Notes under the pieces: model-generated
What the model saw: the letters and a program-made list of their open reading frames with translations, nothing else
Told to the model about the DNA's origin: nothing
Databases searched by the model: none
Shown here: one piece after another, positions 35,527-44,222 of the stretch
How the letters are laid out: each line of letters starts with the position of its first letter
How positions within the stretch are numbered: the first letter of the stretch is position 1
Translations under genes and position numbers: made by a program
Source of the DNA: JAUIAI01 sp041396585
GTDB taxonomy: Bacteria > Pseudomonadota > Gammaproteobacteria > Burkholderiales > Burkholderiaceae_E
Direction: 5' to 3'
Assembly: GCA_041396585.1 (NCBI GenBank)
Contig: JAWKYG010000015.1
Location: 1 to 64,000, forward strand
DNA: 64,000 bases

Positions 35527-37026
35527 ATGGCGCGGATCGCAATCGGCGGAATGCAGCATGAAACCAATACCTTCGCGCCGACCAAGGCCGACTACGCCGC
35601 CTTCGAGGCCGGCGGCGGCTGGCCCGGTCTGAAGTTCGGCGGCGACATCATCGATGCGGTCGCCGGCGGCAATTATCCGATCGAGGGCGCGATCGGCGCG
35701 CTGCGCAGCCATCGCCATGAACTGGTGCCGCTGGCCTGGGCCGTGGCCTCGCCGTCGGCACATGTCACGACCGACGCCTTCGAACGGATCGTCGGGCAGA
35801 TCACGACGCGCTTGCGCGAGGCCGGGCCGGTGGACGCTGTCTACCTGGACCTGCATGGCGCGATGGTCACCGAGGCCCATGACGACGGCGAAGGCGAACT
35901 CCTGGCCCGCGTTCGCGAGGTGGTCGGCCCGCGTGTGCCGGTGGTGGCCAGCCTGGATCTGCATGCCAATGTCACCCGCCGCATGGTCGATCAGAGCGAC
36001 GCGATGTCGATCTACCGGACCTATCCCCATGTCGATATGGCCGAGACCGGCGCGCGCGCGGCCCACATGCTGCAGCGCCTGCTGCAAAGCGGCCGCCCGT
36101 TTCACAAGACACTGCGCCGATTCGACTTTCTGACCGGTCTGCCATCGCAATCCACGTTCATCGAGCCCGCCAACAGTCTGTATGGCCTTCTCGGGCGGCT
36201 CGATCTGCGTACCGGCACGGGTCTGTCCTTCGCGATGGGCTTTCCGATGGCGGATTTCGACGAATGCGGGATGACCGTGCTCGGGTACGGCGAGGCCGCC
36301 GCCACCGAGCAGGCCGTGCGTGAACTGGGCGATGCGATCGACGAGGCCGAGAAGGACTTCGCGATGACGCTCTATCAGCCCGTCGATGCCGTGCGCCGTG
36401 CGATGGCGGTCGGGCGCGTCGGCCGCCCGGCCGTGATTGCGGACACCCAGGACAACCCCGGCGCCGGTGGCAATGGCGACACCCCCGGCCTGCTGCGGGC
36501 AATGCTCGAGATCAACCCGCCGGACGCGGTGCTTGGCATGCTGATCGATGCGCCGGCAGCCGCCCAGGCGCACGAGATGGGCCCTGGCACCACCGCCGAG
36601 TTTCGTCTCGGCGCCCGCTCCGGGCTGGCCGGCCATGAGCCGGTGGCCGGCCGCTTCACGGTGGAGCGCCTGGGATCGGGCGAGTTCACCTGCACCGGCC
36701 CGATGTTCAAGGGTTTTCGCATGAGACTGGGCCCGATGGCTTTGCTGCGCCACGGCGGCGTGCGCGTGGTGGTGGCCTCACGCAAATGCCAGGCCGGCGA
36801 CCAGGAAATGTTCCGCCATCTGGGTGTCGAACCCGCCACGCAGCGGATCGTCGCGCTCAAGAGCTCCGTGCACTTTCGGGCAGATTTCCAACCGATCGCC
36901 AGCGAGGTGATCATTGCCCAGGCGCCGGGCCCTTCCCTGGCCGATCCGGCCGACTTCCCCTGGACCCGCCTGCGTCCCGGCCTGCGGCTGCGGCCGCTGG
37001 GCCCGGCGTTCACGCCCTCTACTTAG
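35527..37026 (+). CDS. M81 family metallopeptidase, MlrC-like
   Basis: A 499-residue protein of the microcystinase C (MlrC) family. It begins ARIAIGGMQHETNTFAPTKA with the His-Glu metal-binding pair, followed by VYLDLHGAMVTEAHDDGEGE, VVASLDLHANVTRRMVDQ and YRTYPHVDMAETG, which supply the remaining metal ligands. The second half has ADTQDNPGAGGNGDTPGLL and the C-terminal MlrC domain. MlrC finishes breakdown of linearised microcystin; most homologues act on other small peptides or amides. Divergence from a peptide ABC transporter supports a peptide-scavenging unit. Confidence 0.88.
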   Translation: MARIAIGGMQHETNTFAPTKADYAAFEAGGGWPGLKFGGDIIDAVAGGNYPIEGAIGALRSHRHELVPLAWAVASPSAHVTTDAFERIVGQITTRLREAGPVDAVYLDLHGAMVTEAHDDGEGELLARVREVVGPRVPVVASLDLHANVTRRMVDQSDAMSIYRTYPHVDMAETGARAAHMLQRLLQSGRPFHKTLRRFDFLTGLPSQSTFIEPANSLYGLLGRLDLRTGTGLSFAMGFPMADFDECGMTVLGYGEAAATEQAVRELGDAIDEAEKDFAMTLYQPVDAVRRAMAVGRVGRPAVIADTQDNPGAGGNGDTPGLLRAMLEINPPDAVLGMLIDAPAAAQAHEMGPGTTAEFRLGARSGLAGHEPVAGRFTVERLGSGEFTCTGPMFKGFRMRLGPMALLRHGGVRVVVASRKCQAGDQEMFRHLGVEPATQRIVALKSSVHFRADFQPIASEVIIAQAPGPSLADPADFPWTRLRPGLRLRPLGPAFTPST

Positions 37027-37045
37027 CCATAGCGGGCAGACGCTG

Positions 37046-37077
37046 CCTGACCGGCGGCGGCCACCGCCGCCGTCAGG
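37046..37077. terminator. Bidirectional stem-loop, M81 peptidase/MFS
   Basis: Inverted repeat CCTGACCGGCGGCGG / CCGCCGCCGTCAGG with a CCA loop and one bulge, between convergent genes; it touches the last codons of the MFS gene. Confidence 0.5.
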
Positions 37078-38389
37078 GGCTGGCGGGACTCGCATCCATC
37101 GCCACCTGTCGGCCTCGCGCCGGATCGATTGCTCTGAGCAGGAACAGGCCGGCGATGAAGAACAGGCCGGTGCTCAGGATGGCCAGCCGATGATTGCCCG
37201 AAGACAGCCAGGTCACGATGCCGTAGGAGATCGGCCCGATGACCGCGGCCAGCCGCGTGGCAAACGCCCAGAGCCCATAGAACTCGGCCAGGCGCTGGCG
37301 CGGCGCGAACAGGCCGGCCATCGCCCGCCCGGCCGACTGGCTGGATCCCATGCACAGGCCTGCCATCGTGGCAGCCGCCCAGAAGCTCGGTCGTGACTGC
37401 CCGAGCCCGGCCAGTGCGATCATGATCAGCCAGCCCCAGAGCGTGAGTGCCAGCGCGCGGCGATGCCCGAGCCGGTCCTGCACATATCCGAAGGCAAATG
37501 CCCCCAGCGCCGCGGCGATATTCACCAGGAAGATCAGCAGCATCGTTTCTGCCTGCGCAAATCCCATCACCTGCTCGGCATAGATAGCCGCCAGCGCGAT
37601 CACCACCGAGATTCCTGCCTGATAACAGACCGCGCACCAGAGCAGACGACGAAAATCCGTGAACTGCTCCAGCTCGCGCCAGCTGCGCCGCAGACCACCT
37701 AGCGAGCCGACAAGCATGCGCGCCAGCCGCTGACGGCCACCGCGATCCGCGCTGCGCTCACCGAGAAACATGAACATCGGCAGACTGGCCAGCGCGAACA
37801 CCACCGCCGTGATCAACATGGTGACCGGCACGAACTGAGATGCCGTCTGACCGCCGGCCTGCGCCCGCATCACCCAGGCCAGGCTGAGGCCCAGGGTGAG
37901 CATCCCGCCGAAGTAGCCGAAGCTCCATCCCCAGCCGGACACCTTGCCGAGCGCGTCACCACGTGCGATCTCGGGTAGAAAGGCCGCATTGAGCGTCTCA
38001 CCGAGGGAAAAGAAGTAGTTGGAGACGATCACCAGCACGACGGCGAGCATCAGCGTGCCCGCTCCGGTCAGGGCCAGGCCGGCCGTACTCAGCACACAGG
38101 CCAGCGTGGAGATCGCCAATAGCCGCTTCTTCGTGCCGTGGGCATCGGCCCAGGCGCCGATCGCGGTGGCGCTCAGCATGATCAGCAGCGAGGAGAACGA
38201 CAGTGCCGCCGTCCAGAGCAGCGTCGCCCAGTCGGCGTTGCCCGCGACGACGCCCACGAAGTAGGCATTGAACACGGCCGTCAGGACCACGGTGGTGTAG
38301 CCCGAGTTGGCGAAGTCGTACATCGCCCAGGCAAACACCTCACGGGGCCGAACGCCATCATTGAGCGCCGAACGATCGAACAGTGCCAT
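37073..38389 (-). CDS. MFS transporter, UMF1 family
   Basis: A 438-residue permease with about 12 helices. The N-terminus VFAWAMYDFANSGYTTVVLT and the loop GAWADAHGTKKRLL match the UMF1/Atg22-like MFS family, whose members are thought to export amino acids or peptides. GWGWSFGYFGGML and QSAGRAMAGLFAPRQRLAEF are further family blocks. Intact. The substrate is unknown. Confidence 0.85.
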   Translation of the reverse strand: MALFDRSALNDGVRPREVFAWAMYDFANSGYTTVVLTAVFNAYFVGVVAGNADWATLLWTAALSFSSLLIMLSATAIGAWADAHGTKKRLLAISTLACVLSTAGLALTGAGTLMLAVVLVIVSNYFFSLGETLNAAFLPEIARGDALGKVSGWGWSFGYFGGMLTLGLSLAWVMRAQAGGQTASQFVPVTMLITAVVFALASLPMFMFLGERSADRGGRQRLARMLVGSLGGLRRSWRELEQFTDFRRLLWCAVCYQAGISVVIALAAIYAEQVMGFAQAETMLLIFLVNIAAALGAFAFGYVQDRLGHRRALALTLWGWLIMIALAGLGQSRPSFWAAATMAGLCMGSSQSAGRAMAGLFAPRQRLAEFYGLWAFATRLAAVIGPISYGIVTWLSSGNHRLAILSTGLFFIAGLFLLRAIDPARGRQVAMDASPASP

Positions 38390-38419
38390 GGCCGCCCCGT
38401 CTCCCTGTATTGGCGATTG

Positions 38420-38438
38420 GCCTGCCTTTCAGGCAGGC
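38420..38438. terminator. Short stem-loop at the end of the YdcF/ElyC gene
   Basis: Perfect 8-base arms GCCTGCCT / AGGCAGGC with loop TTC, spanning the stop of the YdcF-like gene and lying 31 bases before the MFS start. Confidence 0.4.
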
Positions 38439-39232
38439 GCCTGGCGATCGGGCAACAGGCCGCGCCAGCGATACCAGATCATGCCGATGAACTCGTGCAG
38501 CGCGAGCCAGAGGCGGTCATCGAACACCCCCGTGCGCAACCAGTGGTGTTCAGGCCCGTCGCGCGACAGGAATGCCGTCGGCGCGGGCAACACGCTCAAC
38601 CCGGCCGCCTCGAATGTCGCGCGTGCCCGGGCCATATGGTAAGCGTGGGTGACCAGAACGACATGCCTGATGTTCGCCTGCGCCAGCAGGCGAGCGCTCT
38701 CGCGGGCATTGTCCGCGGTGGTCATCGATGCGGCCTCGATCCAGCGGGCCTTGACACCCAGATCATCTGCCATGATCGCCGCCATCAGTTCGGCCTCACT
38801 GACCTGCCCGCCCACCGTCGGCCCGCCGCTGACCAACACCGGCAGGCCGCTGGCGCGCGCCAGCCGTGCGCCGGCCAGCACACGCTCGAGGGCTCGCGGC
38901 GCGATCCGGTAGGCGCCTTCGAGCGCGCCGCGCCCGTTCTCCAGCATGCCGCCACCGAGGATGATGATCGCGCGCGGCGCCGCGGCACCGTCCATCGCCT
39001 TGCGCAGATCGGCAACAGACAACGGTGTGCCGGCCCGCACCTCGAGCAAGCCGATCAGACGCCCGGTGACCGGCGGCGTCAGCGCCAGCCCCAGGACGGC
39101 CAACGCCACGACCGCCAGCCAGGCACCGGCACGGCGGGCAGGAACGGAGAGCGCCGACCATAGCGCTCCGACCAGGGCCAGCGTCACCAGGCCGTTCGGT
39201 GGCAGAAGGTACTGCCAGGCGAACTCTCGCAC
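38429..39232 (-). CDS. YdcF/ElyC (DUF218) family inner-membrane protein
   Basis: A 267-residue protein with two N-terminal helices (LVTLALVGALWSALSV and AWLAVVALAVLGLALTPP) and a DUF218 domain from about residue 85: AIIILGGGMLENGRG, RLARASGLPVLVSGGPT, ADNARESARLLA, VVLVTHAYHMARARATFE, ending FIGMIWYRWRGLL. The layout matches ElyC/SanA-type proteins linked to envelope (lipid carrier/peptidoglycan) homeostasis in E. coli. Lies between MFS and prpE on the same strand. Confidence 0.87.
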   Translation of the reverse strand: MREFAWQYLLPPNGLVTLALVGALWSALSVPARRAGAWLAVVALAVLGLALTPPVTGRLIGLLEVRAGTPLSVADLRKAMDGAAAPRAIIILGGGMLENGRGALEGAYRIAPRALERVLAGARLARASGLPVLVSGGPTVGGQVSEAELMAAIMADDLGVKARWIEAASMTTADNARESARLLAQANIRHVVLVTHAYHMARARATFEAAGLSVLPAPTAFLSRDGPEHHWLRTGVFDDRLWLALHEFIGMIWYRWRGLLPDRQAPA

Positions 39233-39264
39233 CGCGAGGCTCCCGTTGCGCGGCTCCCGGCCGA

Positions 39265-41163
39265 TCAGGCTAGCAGCGCTGCACGAATCTGCTCGAGCGT
39301 GGTCGGATCTTCAATGGTGGTGAGATCACCGGGATCGCGCCCTTCGCAGATCGCCTGCATCGATCGACGCAAAACCTTGCCCGAACGGGTCTTGGGCAAG
39401 GCGCCGACGAAATGCACACGCGCCGGCCTTGCCACGGCACCCAGCTGACGATCGACGATCGCCATGATCTCGCCCTCGAGCGAGCGGCGCGCATCCGCAT
39501 CGGCATAGCCCTCGGGATTGCGCAGCACCGCGAAGCCAACCGCCACCTGGCCCTTGAGATTGTCTGCCACGCCGACCACCGCCACCTCGGCCACGGCCGA
39601 ATGACTGCTGATGCTTTCTTCGATCTCACGCGTACCGAGCCGGTGGCCGGCGACATTGATCACATCATCGGTGCGCCCGAGGATGAAGTAGTAGCCGTCC
39701 GCATCGCGCATACCCCAGTCGAAGGTCGAGTAGACCTCCCGCCCGGGAACCGAGCGGAAATAGGTGCTCACGAAGCGCTCGTCATCCCCCCAGACCGTCT
39801 GCATGCACCCGGGCGGCAACGGTGGCACGACGGCCAGAACCCCCTTCTCGTTGGGGCCGACGGGCTCGCCTGTCTGCTCATGCAGCAACTGGACGTCGTA
39901 GCCGTACATCGGCACGCCCGGGCTGCCGAGCCGCGTGGGCGTGTTCTCGATGCCGTGCGCGACCGTAAGAATCGGCCAGCCGGTTTCGGTCTGCCAGTAG
40001 TTGTCGATGATCGGCCGCCCGAGGCCTTCGGAAATCCACTCCGAGGTGGGCTCATCGAGCGGCTCGCCGGCCAGGAACAGGGCCTTCAGTGTCGATAGGT
40101 CGTATTTCTTCAGATAGGCCGGATCCTGCTTCTTGAGCACCCGGATCGCCGTCGGCGCGGAGAACATGACGCTGACCTTGTACTTCTCGACCAGTTGCCA
40201 GAAGATCCCGCCGTCGGGCCGCACGGGCGTGCCTTCATAAACGATCGTGGCCATGCCCGCGATCAGCGGCCCGTAGATGATGTACGAATGCCCGACCACC
40301 CAGCCGATGTCGCTGGTGGCGAAGTAGGTTTCGCCGGGACCACCACAGTAGATGTGCTTCATCGAGGCCGCCATCGCGACCGCGTAGCCGCCGACGTCGC
40401 GCTGCACCCCCTTGGGCTTGCCGGTCGTACCCGACGTATACAAGGTGTAGCTGACCTCGTTGGCCTCCAGCCATTGGACCGGCACCTCGCGCTCGAGCAC
40501 CTTCTCGCGCTCGGCCGCATAGTCCAGGTCGCGCCCCGCGCTCAGCGGTGCGGGCGCCAGGCCGCGGTCGACGATCAGGACCCTGGCCGGCTTGTGCGCA
40601 GACAGATCGATCGCCGCATCCAGCAGCGGCTTGTAGGCGATCACCTTGCCGCCCCGCGAACCGGCATCGGCACTGATGACCATCGCCGGCGAGGCATCTT
40701 CGATACGCGTGGCCAGACTGTTCGATGCGAAGCCGCCGAACACCACGGAATGGATCGCGCCGATGCGTGCACAGGCGAGCATCGCAAATGCCGCTTCGGC
40801 GATCATTGGCATATAGATCAGTACACGATCGCCGCGTTTGACGCCATGATCAAGCATGATCGCCGCCATACGCTGGACCTCACGATGCAACTCGGCGAAG
40901 CTGTAGGTGCGCTCCTGATCGGTTTCGGTGGACACGGCGATCAGGGCCGGTTGATCGGCGAGGTCGGCCAGGTGACGGTCGACGGCGTTGTAGCAGAGAT
41001 TGGTCTCGCCACCGACATACCAACGGGCAAACGGCGGCTGGTCGAAATCCAGCACCCGCTCGAAGGGCTTGTGCCAGTGGATGAGTGCTGCCTGCTCGGC
41101 CCAGAAGCCTTCGCGATCTTCGATCGAGCGGCGCTGGAAATCTGCGAAACGGCCTTTGGCCAT
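39265..41163 (-). CDS. prpE: Propionyl-CoA synthetase
   Basis: A 632-residue AMP-forming acyl-CoA ligase. The ATG at 41163 has GGAGGG four bases upstream. Motifs: YTLYTSGTTGKPKGVQRD, IGAIHSVVFGGFASNS, NYWQTETGWPI, GRTDDVINVAGHRLGTREIE and LPKTRSGKVLRRSMQ with the regulatory lysine. The N-terminal WHKPFERVLDFDQPPFARWY and NLCYNAVDRHL are typical of PrpE, as distinct from Acs. It activates propionate for the methylcitrate pathway; no prpBCD genes lie within the window. Confidence 0.91.
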   Translation of the reverse strand: MAKGRFADFQRRSIEDREGFWAEQAALIHWHKPFERVLDFDQPPFARWYVGGETNLCYNAVDRHLADLADQPALIAVSTETDQERTYSFAELHREVQRMAAIMLDHGVKRGDRVLIYMPMIAEAAFAMLACARIGAIHSVVFGGFASNSLATRIEDASPAMVISADAGSRGGKVIAYKPLLDAAIDLSAHKPARVLIVDRGLAPAPLSAGRDLDYAAEREKVLEREVPVQWLEANEVSYTLYTSGTTGKPKGVQRDVGGYAVAMAASMKHIYCGGPGETYFATSDIGWVVGHSYIIYGPLIAGMATIVYEGTPVRPDGGIFWQLVEKYKVSVMFSAPTAIRVLKKQDPAYLKKYDLSTLKALFLAGEPLDEPTSEWISEGLGRPIIDNYWQTETGWPILTVAHGIENTPTRLGSPGVPMYGYDVQLLHEQTGEPVGPNEKGVLAVVPPLPPGCMQTVWGDDERFVSTYFRSVPGREVYSTFDWGMRDADGYYFILGRTDDVINVAGHRLGTREIEESISSHSAVAEVAVVGVADNLKGQVAVGFAVLRNPEGYADADARRSLEGEIMAIVDRQLGAVARPARVHFVGALPKTRSGKVLRRSMQAICEGRDPGDLTTIEDPTTLEQIRAALLA

Positions 41164-41406
41164 GACTCCCTCCAAGATGATCTCTATGCTTTTTGATGCG
41201 CAACGGGATACTAGGGCCGCAGACTTATCGCTGCCTTACGCGCATCAAGGGCCCGCCAGTCTCGCCGCGGGTCTCGGACGCGCCGGCGGCCCGGGATCCG
41301 CCGGCGACAACGACATTGGCCGCCCGGCAACATCCGCATTGACCAGCCCGGTCGGCTCACCTAGTGTCCCGGGGATGAAGTTCGCATCCTTTCCTGCGGG
41401 TTGCTG

Positions 41407-41931
41407 ATGCGCCCGAGCCTGCACCGGGATCGCTGGCGGCTCCTTGCCGCCCGGCTGCTTAGCGGCGCGATGATCACCATACTCGCCGCATGCTCCACCC
41501 CCGCGCCCCCCCGGCCGGACCCCGGCTTGCCGGCCCAGAATCACGGCACGGCAGGCCCGGGCGACGAGATCGCGCTGATGGCGCTCAGTATGATCGGAAA
41601 GCCCTACATCTGGGGCGGACAGAATCCGGGTAAGGGCTTCGATTGCTCGGGCCTGGTTCGCCATGTGGTGGATCAGGCCGCCGGCATCACGCTGCCGCGC
41701 ACCTCGGTCCAGATGGCAAAGAAGGGCCGGCCCGTCTCGCGCGACGGCCTGCGCCCGGGCGACCTGGTCTTTTTCAGTCCGGGACGGCGTCGGAACTCGC
41801 ATGTGGGTGTCTATGTCGGCCAGGGGCGCTTCGTGCATGCGCCGGCCAGCGGCAAGCGGATACGTTTGGCCGAGATCAACAATCCCTACTGGAGCCGGGT
41901 CTACAGTCAGGCTCGGCGAACCGCCAACTGA
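41407..41931 (+). CDS. NlpC/P60 family lipoprotein (cell-wall endopeptidase)
   Basis: A 174-residue predicted outer-membrane lipoprotein. The N-terminus has a hydrophobic stretch ending in lipobox ILAAC (Cys near residue 29). The NlpC/P60 domain has the catalytic Cys in GKGFDCSGLVRHV, the His in RNSHVGVYVGQGRFVHAPAS and the LPRTSVQMA and RPGDLVFF blocks. It cleaves peptidoglycan stem peptides. ATG 41407 chosen; a TTG two codons earlier is in frame. Confidence 0.88.
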   Translation: MRPSLHRDRWRLLAARLLSGAMITILAACSTPAPPRPDPGLPAQNHGTAGPGDEIALMALSMIGKPYIWGGQNPGKGFDCSGLVRHVVDQAAGITLPRTSVQMAKKGRPVSRDGLRPGDLVFFSPGRRRNSHVGVYVGQGRFVHAPASGKRIRLAEINNPYWSRVYSQARRTAN

Positions 41932-41983
41932 TCGGTTCTTTGAAGGCCGCGCCACCTCGCCCAGGTCCGCGCGATCTGTCAAC

Positions 41984-42058
41984 AGACCGCTGCCCGCTCG
42001 GTGTGATGAGACCGCTGCCCGCTCGGTGTATAGAGACCCCTGCCCGCTCGGTTCGGCG
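41984..42058. repeat. Three tandem 25-base repeats
   Basis: Three head-to-tail copies of a 25-base unit beginning AGACC-CTGCCCGCTCGGT; copies 1 and 2 differ only in the last five bases, copy 3 has one internal change and a diverged end. It lies in the gap between the NlpC gene and the iron-binding protein gene. No inverted symmetry; role unknown. Confidence 0.7.
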
Positions 42059-42094
42059 CGACTACGGGCAATCAACAGGACTCCAGGCTTATTT

Positions 42095-42113
42095 GCGAAT
42101 CGTTCGCATTCGC
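42095..42113. promoter_or_regulatory. Fur-box-like operator
   Basis: A 19-base site with inverted ends GCGAAT...ATTCGC that matches the Fur consensus at the outer G/C, the AAT and the CATT positions. It lies about 125 bases before the Fe(III)-binding protein start, the expected place for iron repression. Inferred by pattern. Confidence 0.45.
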
Positions 42114-42237
42114 GTTAATATGAGCATCACAGCATTGGGACGCCCTTGCTGGCACCCTCCCTCCTGCTGTGACAGCCCCTTTCAACACGGTTCCACCGCT
42201 ACCCGCGCCCCAGCCCCGGGCGCTCAGGAAACGATCC

Positions 42238-43284
42238 ATGATGCAATTCTCCCTACGCCGCCTGTTGGCCGCCTTGATGGCCTGTGTCTGCGCGCCCGTG
42301 GCCACGGCCGCGGACCAGAACGTGGTCAATCTCTATTCGGCACGCCACTATCAAACCGACCAGGAGCTCTATGCGGCCTTCACGCGCCAGACCGGGATCG
42401 AGGTCCGGGTGGTCGAAGGCAATGATGCCGCCCTGCTCGAGCGCATCCGCTCGGAGGGTGAGAACGGCCCGGCCGACGTGCTTTTGCTGGCCGATGCGGC
42501 ACGTCTCTGGAAAGCCGAGGAAACCGGTCTGTTCCAACCCGTACAAAGCGCGCATTTGAATCAGAGGATCCCGGCACGCCTGCGCGCCGCCGAGGGCCCG
42601 AACGGCACACCGTGGTTCGGTTTCTCGATTCGCGCGCGCGTTATCGCCTACAACCGGGCGCGCATCGATCCGAAGCGGGTTGCCCACTACGCCGATCTGG
42701 CCGATCCGTCGCTGCGCGGCCAGCTCTGCACGCGCTCGGGCAGCCACCCTTACATGCTCTCCCTGATCGCCTCGCGGGTGGTTCACGAGGGCGAGGCCGC
42801 CACGCAGGCCTGGGCCAGATCCGCCGTCGAGAATTTCGCCCGCAAGCCGCGCGGCGGCGATACCGATCAGATCCGGGCCACCGCGATCGGCGAATGCACG
42901 GTGGCGTTGACCAATAGCTACTACTACGCGCGCCTGATGCGCTCAGACGACCCGGCCGATCGTGAGGTGATCGCCAAGGTCGGGCTGATCTGGCCGGATC
43001 AGGACACGCATGGCACGCACATCAATGTGTCGGGCGGGGGCATGGTTCGCGGCGCGCCGCATCCCGAGGCGGCAAAGGCATTTCTCGAGTATCTGGCCAG
43101 CGACCCGGCCCAGAAGCATTTTGCCGAGGGCAACAATGAGTGGCCGGCCGTGGACGGCGTCGCGATCGATAATCCTGCGCTGGCCGAGCTCGGCGAGTTC
43201 AAGGCCGATCCGCTCCCGCTGGCCGAAGTCGGTGCCACCCAGGCCACGGCCGCCCGCATCGTTGACCGGGTCGGCTGGCGCTGA
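42238..43284 (+). CDS. Fe(III) ABC transporter substrate-binding protein, FutA/FbpA type
   Basis: A 348-residue periplasmic protein with signal peptide (residues 1-27, cleavage near ATAA). The mature protein starts VVNLYSARHYQTDQELY, the usual FutA/FbpA opening with an iron-ligand Tyr or His, and has VRVVEGNDAALLERIRSEG, GPADVLLLADAARLWKAEE, SRSGSHPYMLSLIAS-like and TNSYYYARLM, whose tyrosines are typical iron ligands. No permease or ATPase gene lies next to it in the window. The upstream Fur-like site fits iron regulation. Two adjacent ATG codons (42238, 42241). Confidence 0.9.
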   Translation: MMQFSLRRLLAALMACVCAPVATAADQNVVNLYSARHYQTDQELYAAFTRQTGIEVRVVEGNDAALLERIRSEGENGPADVLLLADAARLWKAEETGLFQPVQSAHLNQRIPARLRAAEGPNGTPWFGFSIRARVIAYNRARIDPKRVAHYADLADPSLRGQLCTRSGSHPYMLSLIASRVVHEGEAATQAWARSAVENFARKPRGGDTDQIRATAIGECTVALTNSYYYARLMRSDDPADREVIAKVGLIWPDQDTHGTHINVSGGGMVRGAPHPEAAKAFLEYLASDPAQKHFAEGNNEWPAVDGVAIDNPALAELGEFKADPLPLAEVGATQATAARIVDRVGWR

Positions 43285-43386
43285 TCCTCGCGCAGGGCTG
43301 GCGCGCGGCAACTGCAGGGGTGAATCCCTGGCAGCGGCGGCGCGCCTACAATGCGCGCTCCTCTATCCCAGCGGAGTGATTCCGAG

Positions 43387-44160
43387 ATGAAGAACAAGCG
43401 CGCACTCGTCACCGGCTCGACCAGCGGCATCGGCCTTGGCATCGCCGAGGCGCTCGCGGCCCAGGGCTGCAACATTGTGTTGAACGGCTTTGGCGAGGCC
43501 GGCGCGATCGAGACGATTCGCACGCGTCTGGCCGCCGAGCACGGCGTGAAGGTCGAGATCAGGGCGCCGACCTCAGCGATCCGCGCGCCATCGAAACCAT
43601 GATGGCCGAACTCGAGGCCCAGGGTGGCATCGACATCCTGGTCAACAATGCCGGCATTCAGCATGTCGCCCCCATCGAGGACTTTGCGCCGGAACGCTGG
43701 CAGGCGGTGATCGCGATCAACCTTTCCTCGGTGTTCTACACGATGCATGGCGCGCTCGCCGGGATGAAGCGGCGCGGCTGGGGCCGCGTGATCAACATCG
43801 CATCAGCGCATGGCCTGGTCGCGTCGGCGCAGAAATCGGCGTATGTCGCCGCCAAACACGGGTGGTCGGCCTCACCAAGGTGGCCGCGCTCGAGACCGCC
43901 CAAACCGGCATCACGGTCAATGCGATCTGCCCGGGCTGGGTGCTCACCCCGCTGGTACAGAAGCAGATCGATGCGCGCGCTGCCGCGGCCGGCATCCCGG
44001 TCGAAGAGGCGCAGCGGGATCTGCTGGGTGAGAAACAGCCCTCGCTGGCCTTTGTCACGCCCGAACAGATCGGTGCCCTGACCTGCTACTTGTGCAGCGA
44101 CGCGGCCGCGCAGATTCGCGGCGCGAGCATGGCCATCGATGGCGGCTGGACTGCGCATAA
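43387..44160 (+). CDS. 3-hydroxybutyrate dehydrogenase-type SDR (frameshifted)
   Basis: About 258 residues after correction. ALVTGSTSGIGLGIAEALAA (cofactor site), NNAGIQHVAPIEDFAPERW, INIASAHGLVASAQKSAYVA-AKHG with catalytic Ser and Tyr-Lys, VVGLTKVAALETAQTGITVN, CPGWVLTPLVQKQID and EKQPSLAFVTPEQIG. These last blocks are characteristic of D-3-hydroxybutyrate dehydrogenase (BdhA/HbdH), which yields acetoacetate. Indels near 43562 and 43860, and one near the stop at 44158, split the frame. Family certain, substrate likely. Confidence 0.85.
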
Positions 44161-44222
44161 TTCGCCAGCTGCGAGCGGTGAGTTGCGGATGCTCAGGTCA
44201 CGGTCTTGCCGGCCGCGACTCG

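Noticed and set aside
41984..42058. CRISPR array
   Set aside because: The 25-base units are directly adjacent with no spacers, and no cas genes are present.
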